Shown one piece after another: positions 63,943-64,000 of a stretch of DNA of 64,000 nucleotides. The number at the start of each line of letters is the position of its first letter. Position 1 is the first letter of the stretch. Both the position numbers and the translations under genes were made by a program. The notes beneath the pieces were generated by a model. That model saw only the letters and a program-made list of their open reading frames with translations. It had not been told where the DNA came from and did no database searches. The stretch is from Isosphaera pallida ATCC 43644. GTDB taxonomy: Bacteria > Planctomycetota > Planctomycetia > Isosphaerales > Isosphaeraceae. The stretch covers positions 4,182,450 to 4,246,449 of the forward strand of contig NC_014962.1 of the NCBI RefSeq assembly GCF_000186345.1. The letters are read 5' to 3'.

Positions 63943-64000
63943 ATGTCGATTCATCCGCTCGATCGCACTGAAGAGGATGTCAACCCAAGCGAGCAGCCAG
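63943..64000 (+). CDS. start of a protein-coding gene cut by the window end
   Basis: An ATG preceded by TAAGGA with 9 nt spacing opens a frame (MSIHPLDRTEEDVNPSEQ...) that runs to the window edge without a stop. The first 19 residues are acidic and probably disordered. Nothing can be said about function. The ribosome site is the main reason for calling it. Confidence 0.5.
   Translation, partial: MSIHPLDRTEEDVNPSEQP

Overview
The window is a 64 kb piece of a high-GC (roughly 60-65%) bacterial chromosome, most likely a planctomycete of the Isosphaeraceae/Gemmataceae type. The reasons are a secreted protein with the planctomycete LEPR-XLL type N-terminal motif, very long proline/serine-rich linkers, many lineage-specific hypothetical proteins, loosely spaced genes and a dispersed set of housekeeping operons. 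This placement rests on reading the proteins, not on a database search.

Layout. 1-4.6 kb: the 3' part of a PcrA/UvrD helicase, a class V aminotransferase and a convergent D-serine-dehydratase-like enzyme. 4.8-8.9 kb: a tight four-gene operon for a Tat-exported molybdenum hydroxylase (Fe-S, Mo and FAD subunits, then a small four-cysteine protein). 9.5-16.9 kb: an FHA-GAF-PP2C phosphatase, a secreted EEP hydrolase, an Arg/Asp/Glu-repeat membrane protein, flotillin-like FloA and an HtrA-type protease. 17-19.8 kb: dnaB and rplI with a strong terminator. 20-30.6 kb: an AGCS amino-acid/sodium symporter, a second EEP hydrolase, a TPR protein, rpsT, a small CPNC protein, an EgtB-like enzyme, an aldehyde dehydrogenase and a lipid kinase. 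30.7-31.3 kb: tRNA-Arg(ACG), followed by a lower-GC patch with a broken DNA-methylase fragment. 31.4-39.2 kb (minus strand): a three-helix membrane protein, a GH38-like giant protein, a YceH-family protein, and ssb, rpsF, pth, rplY. 39.7-51.8 kb: a cadherin/PKD-type exported protein, thiO, a thioredoxin-fold protein without its CXXC, two small planctomycete-type proteins, a hybrid histidine kinase, a Clp_N-ThiD2-ThiE fusion and a glutathione peroxidase. 52-64 kb: an RND/ABC-type adaptor with a glycine-rich insert, two MFS transporters, a DUF2130 protein, an NCS1-like permease, an HDAC-family deacetylase, argG and the start of one more gene.

How the genes fit together. Much of the window is core information processing (pcrA, dnaB, ssb, rplI, rpsF, rpsT, rplY, pth, tRNA-Arg) and metabolism (argG, thiO and thiE for thiamine). 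Mixed in are envelope functions. The familiar rpsF-ssb-rplI-dnaB neighbourhood is broken into two blocks about 16 kb apart. The most unusual items are the Clp_N-ThiD2-ThiE fusion, the aldehyde-oxidoreductase-like operon (FAD subunit without iron-sulphur cysteines plus a four-cysteine partner), the adaptor with a Gly/Ser/Met insert inside its lipoyl region, and several enzyme-fold proteins that have lost catalytic residues.
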